From Nepenthes gracilis (lineage: Eukaryota; Streptophyta; Magnoliopsida; Caryophyllales; Nepenthaceae): a stretch of DNA of 64,000 nucleotides. The stretch covers positions 7,355,006 to 7,419,005 of the forward strand of contig BSYO01000019.1 of NCBI GenBank assembly GCA_033239525.1, read 5' to 3'. Positions within the stretch are counted from its first letter, which is position 1; each line of letters starts with the position of its first letter. The translations under genes were made by a program, and so were the position numbers. The notes under the pieces were generated by a model. It was not told where the DNA came from and searched no databases. It saw only the letters and a program-made list of their open reading frames with translations. Below, in pieces: positions 61,146 to 64,000 of this stretch.

Positions 61146-61502
61146 GGCAGCTACTAATATCCTTTCTAAAACAAGAATGATATGGGTTAGATTATAACTC
61201 AACTCGAATGTTAACCAGGACACTATATACTATGTAGTCAATCATAACTAACTGATCCTAAGTTAGTCCTAACCTAAGTGAATTGATATAACTTGATTAA
61301 GACACTAAGTAGGACACCGCAACTAGACAATCACACTTAACTACTGGTCCTAATTTAGGTCTAGCCTAAGTCATTCAAATTACGATAATTAGAACTACCT
61401 GATCTAACTTAATTACCCTATGCCTTCATCTGCTTATTCAATCTATCTCACTCTAACCTAAACTTTCACATAAGATTAAGATCAAACCTAAGACATCTCA
61501 TT
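61146..61502 (-). other. Untranslated leader of the decayed chromovirus
   Basis: Between gag ATG and primer site. It has a loose direct repeat: 'tcctaagttagtcctaacctaag' resembles 'gtcctaatttaggtctagcctaag', at about 61236 and 61338. A similar motif ('taggctaag', 'gaactaagttagga') is in the leader of the plus-strand element at 42500-42610. Confidence 0.5.
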
Positions 61503-61515
61503 CTCTGATACAAAC

Positions 61516-63556
61516 TGTAATGGATTATATTTATCTGACCAAAAACCCGCATAGTTTTGGCTGTAAAATGACTATCAAACTAATTCAACCTATATAATAC
61601 ACACATATATATATCCACAATAGACAACACATATGATCCAAAATGCTACAACTACACCCGTGGCACCAACATCATAACTTTGGTCATGACGTCGGTTCAG
61701 ATAAAATGCTACTAGATAACCAAAATAAACCATAAAAACCTACAGAAGTACATTCATCCAACAAATACAGCAGAAACTAAACTACTTGTACATTATCAAT
61801 GTACACATCAACAATACATAACCATCTCAAAATATACAAAATACTCCATCAAAAAGTTACAAAATTATAAGATTAAGTCTACAAGGTCATCTTTCACGTC
61901 CTCAAGCTTAGTCGACTCAAATCCTCTACTTTGACTCATCAAGCTTAAATTCGTACCCATATGGAGGAGAAAAATAGTAAGGGTGAGTCAAACACTTAGC
62001 AAGTGTAATATAATTAAAGATAACAATCAATATATATAAAATAAAATAAGGGAAAGGAATCAGAACAGTATATGAATGCATGAACGTGAGATATGAATAA
62101 ATCTCTTTCAGAATATATTTATCTTTCTCATTTTATTTCTACTCCTTTTAGGTTCTAAAACATGTAAAAATTCTATTATCTTTGCGGATAAGGGCCAGTA
62201 GGCCTTACCAACTAACGGTGTGGTCGAATGAGGAAAGAAATGTATTTGCTTCTATACATTCTAAAGTACAGATCCGCACAATTCAATACCCCATGGTGAA
62301 TGGTATACCTTTCACCCAATATACGGGACCATAAATCATATGACACCATATCTCCCGTAACCCAGAGGCAGTTCTCGTACTTTCATAGTAATATCTTAAA
62401 GCATATTAGAAAATATTAGCATCTGAAATACAAATCCTTGATCCAATTCATAATTACTTACTCTTAGGGAATTCCATACTCATTCATAAAATATTATTCT
62501 CACTCCGGAAGAATGGTTCATCAAACATAACATATTATAAAATTTTTTTAATACTTCCCATAATTTGAATAATTCTTATGAGTTTAAATCTTTACATGAC
62601 TTAAATTATCTACATGATCATCATAAAGTATCATCATAAAGTATGAAAAAATAGAAAATTCTTATCACTGTGAGACAAACATAACTTTATAGCTTTCGGG
62701 TAATAAATTCCTTCACAAATGCGCATAATATAATTTTCGGAGCATATACAAAATAACATATTTAACGTATATACGGTTAAACATTACTATTCAAGTCTGC
62801 TAATATTTTCGGAATACATAAAATTAACATATATAAAATTTATATGCATAATTACCAAATATACGGAATACCCGCATCCATAAAGCTAGGATTATGAATT
62901 TTTAAAGCCAAAACATGTATAAATTATAATTAATTTAGGTAAAATTAAAGGGGGCGCAGGTTAGGGTTTCGGTTAACATAATATCGTACAAGACTGTAGC
63001 AGGCATGGGGTTAGGGTTTTGGTATGAAATATGGGTTAAAACAAAGAAATCAGATATGAAATTAACATATGTGCATGCTCTAATAATGGGTAACATAAAA
63101 TATAAAGTTATATAGGTATTAGAATAAGGATACCCGAAAATAACGGAATGAACAGTGCAAAGAGAGAAAGAAAATGGGATGAGTGTGATTGCCTTGACCT
63201 GATCTATGATTTCTTTAACTAGCTCTAGCTCAAAATCGAACTTGGGAACCTCAATCTCTCCCTTCTCTCTCTTCTCCTTTGCATTTCTCTCTCTCTCTAT
63301 CATGGATTTCCAAAAAATTTCGTGCAAAAATCCTTGTAGGATTTTTATCGCGTGGGTGGATGCTCGAGTGCCAACCCAGTGCACAGCAGGCATGGGCCTG
63401 TTAGATTTTGTGCTTGCCATGGGCGCCCAGAAGGCGCCCCCCCACCAATTCTTTCTACGCTCCTAAAACATAATTCTTTTACATACATTTAGCCTAATTT
63501 TGATTATATTAACTTAATTATCAGTAATTACAATATTCGAAAACCAGTACATTAAA
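61516..63556 (-). repeat. 5' LTR of the decayed chromovirus
   Basis: Starts tgtaatggattat and ends ...gtacattaaa. The promoter patch corresponding to 57630-57725 is at 63335-63445; its TATA has mutated to minus GATAAAAATCC. Polymorphic relative to 55759-57833 throughout. Confidence 0.85.
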
Positions 63557-63561
63557 ATTGG

Positions 63562-64000
63562 GATAGGAATGTCTTCGACTCCAACCTTAGGGTTGCCCAT
63601 CGTAGCAAACTTTGATGGCTTACAGCCTTCATTAGGTCCAATGACCCTTGACGTTCAGGATGAAGGAGTAGGAATTGGGCCCATCCTCATTGACAGTTTT
63701 TTTGGTCTAACTAGTTGGTCGATGGTGACTTTATCATCGTTGGAGGAGGACTCAACCGAGGCCTCCTGACGCTCAAGCACCTAGGCAGAAGGCTCAATTA
63801 TTTGCAGAGGCCTCTACTTTGTCTTCAACTTCATTTTAGGAACCGACAGTGCTAGAGGTGCGTCCGATCCCTCCAAAAGAGGCTCCTATTTGACAGAGCT
63901 AGAGGTGCGTCTTACGCCTCGTACTCAATCACTTAGGTATTAAAGAATGCCATAACTCAGAAGACTCACTTATTTGCAGAGGCCTCTACTTTCTCTTAGG
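63562..64000 (-). pseudogene. Antisense-type Tat gene, fourth segment (runs off the window)
   Basis: Minus-strand frame with 'RQEASVESSSNDDKVTID' and 'MGPIPTPSS', a Ser/Asp-rich stretch followed by a basic patch, as in the middle part of the gene at 26356-28509 ('EPSSDDDFDIDDLSDDD'). Several stops. The N-terminal conserved domain should lie beyond 64000. Direct repeats inside: 'ttatttgcagaggcctctac' at 63798 and 63970, and 'gctagaggtgcgtc' at 63851 and 63898. Confidence 0.6.

Larger units (their letters stand above)
55759..63556 (-). mobile_element. Old chromovirus, strongly decayed
   Basis: LTRs 55759-57833 and 61516-63556. Target duplication GTTGG (55754-55758) / ATTGG (63557-63561), one substitution apart. 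PPT-like minus strand 'AAATAGGGAAGAG' near 57835-57850, primer-site remnant (plus ctctgatacaaac) at 61503-61515. The interior shows only scattered gag and pol motifs, and the two LTRs differ far more than those of its neighbours, so it looks the oldest of the three side-by-side insertions. Confidence 0.85.

Overview
This window looks like repeat-rich nuclear DNA of a flowering plant, probably heterochromatic or pericentromeric. It has no intact host gene that I can recognise. Almost everything assignable is Ty3/gypsy LTR retrotransposon in two lineages. One is Tekay/Del-type chromoviruses: LTRs of about 2-2.2 kb, initiator-Met-tRNA primer sites, and an integrase followed by a chromodomain. The other is Tat-type elements: gag with a CX2HX4HX4C knuckle, and an extra ORF antisense to the element. 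The lineages point to an angiosperm; I cannot name the species.

Layout. (1) 1-11671: a Tat element on the minus strand (gag, protease, 5' LTR 10948-11671), split inside gag by a complete Tekay element, 1568-9734, with target duplication CTTCA. (2) 11672-14392: AT-rich and gene-empty. (3) 14393-23290: a second minus-strand Tat element with protease, RT and integrase remnants. Its integrase-end plus antisense-ORF block is duplicated in tandem (two units of about 3.1 kb). (4) 23291-33482: a chromovirus remnant whose left LTR is split by a well-preserved, GC-rich, non-autonomous Tat-type element, 23576-29947 (target duplication AGTAT). That element carries a shortened gag, a minisatellite, and an antisense gene with its own TATA box, a 68-nt GT-AG intron and a 3' end. 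(5) 33696-37829: gag-protease and LTR of another chromovirus, abutting an oppositely oriented LTR fragment. (6) 37830-39536: AT-rich spacer with a weak SINE-like signal. (7) 39537-64000: the antisense gene of a third Tat element, broken by three chromoviruses side by side: 40344-49376 (plus), 49567-55690 (minus) and 55759-63556 (minus), each with target duplications.

The most interesting item is the antisense gene family. Homologous copies sit in three different Tat elements in this window. At least one copy is organised as a spliced transcription unit opposed to the retrotransposon, and a second keeps traces of the same intron. An antisense intron can survive retrotransposition, because the genomic RNA carries only its complement and cannot splice it. 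Every coding region here carries stops or frameshifts, so I treat all as pseudogenes except that the antisense gene and gag of 23576-29947 are only lightly damaged. All similarity calls come from reading motifs by eye; no database search was run.
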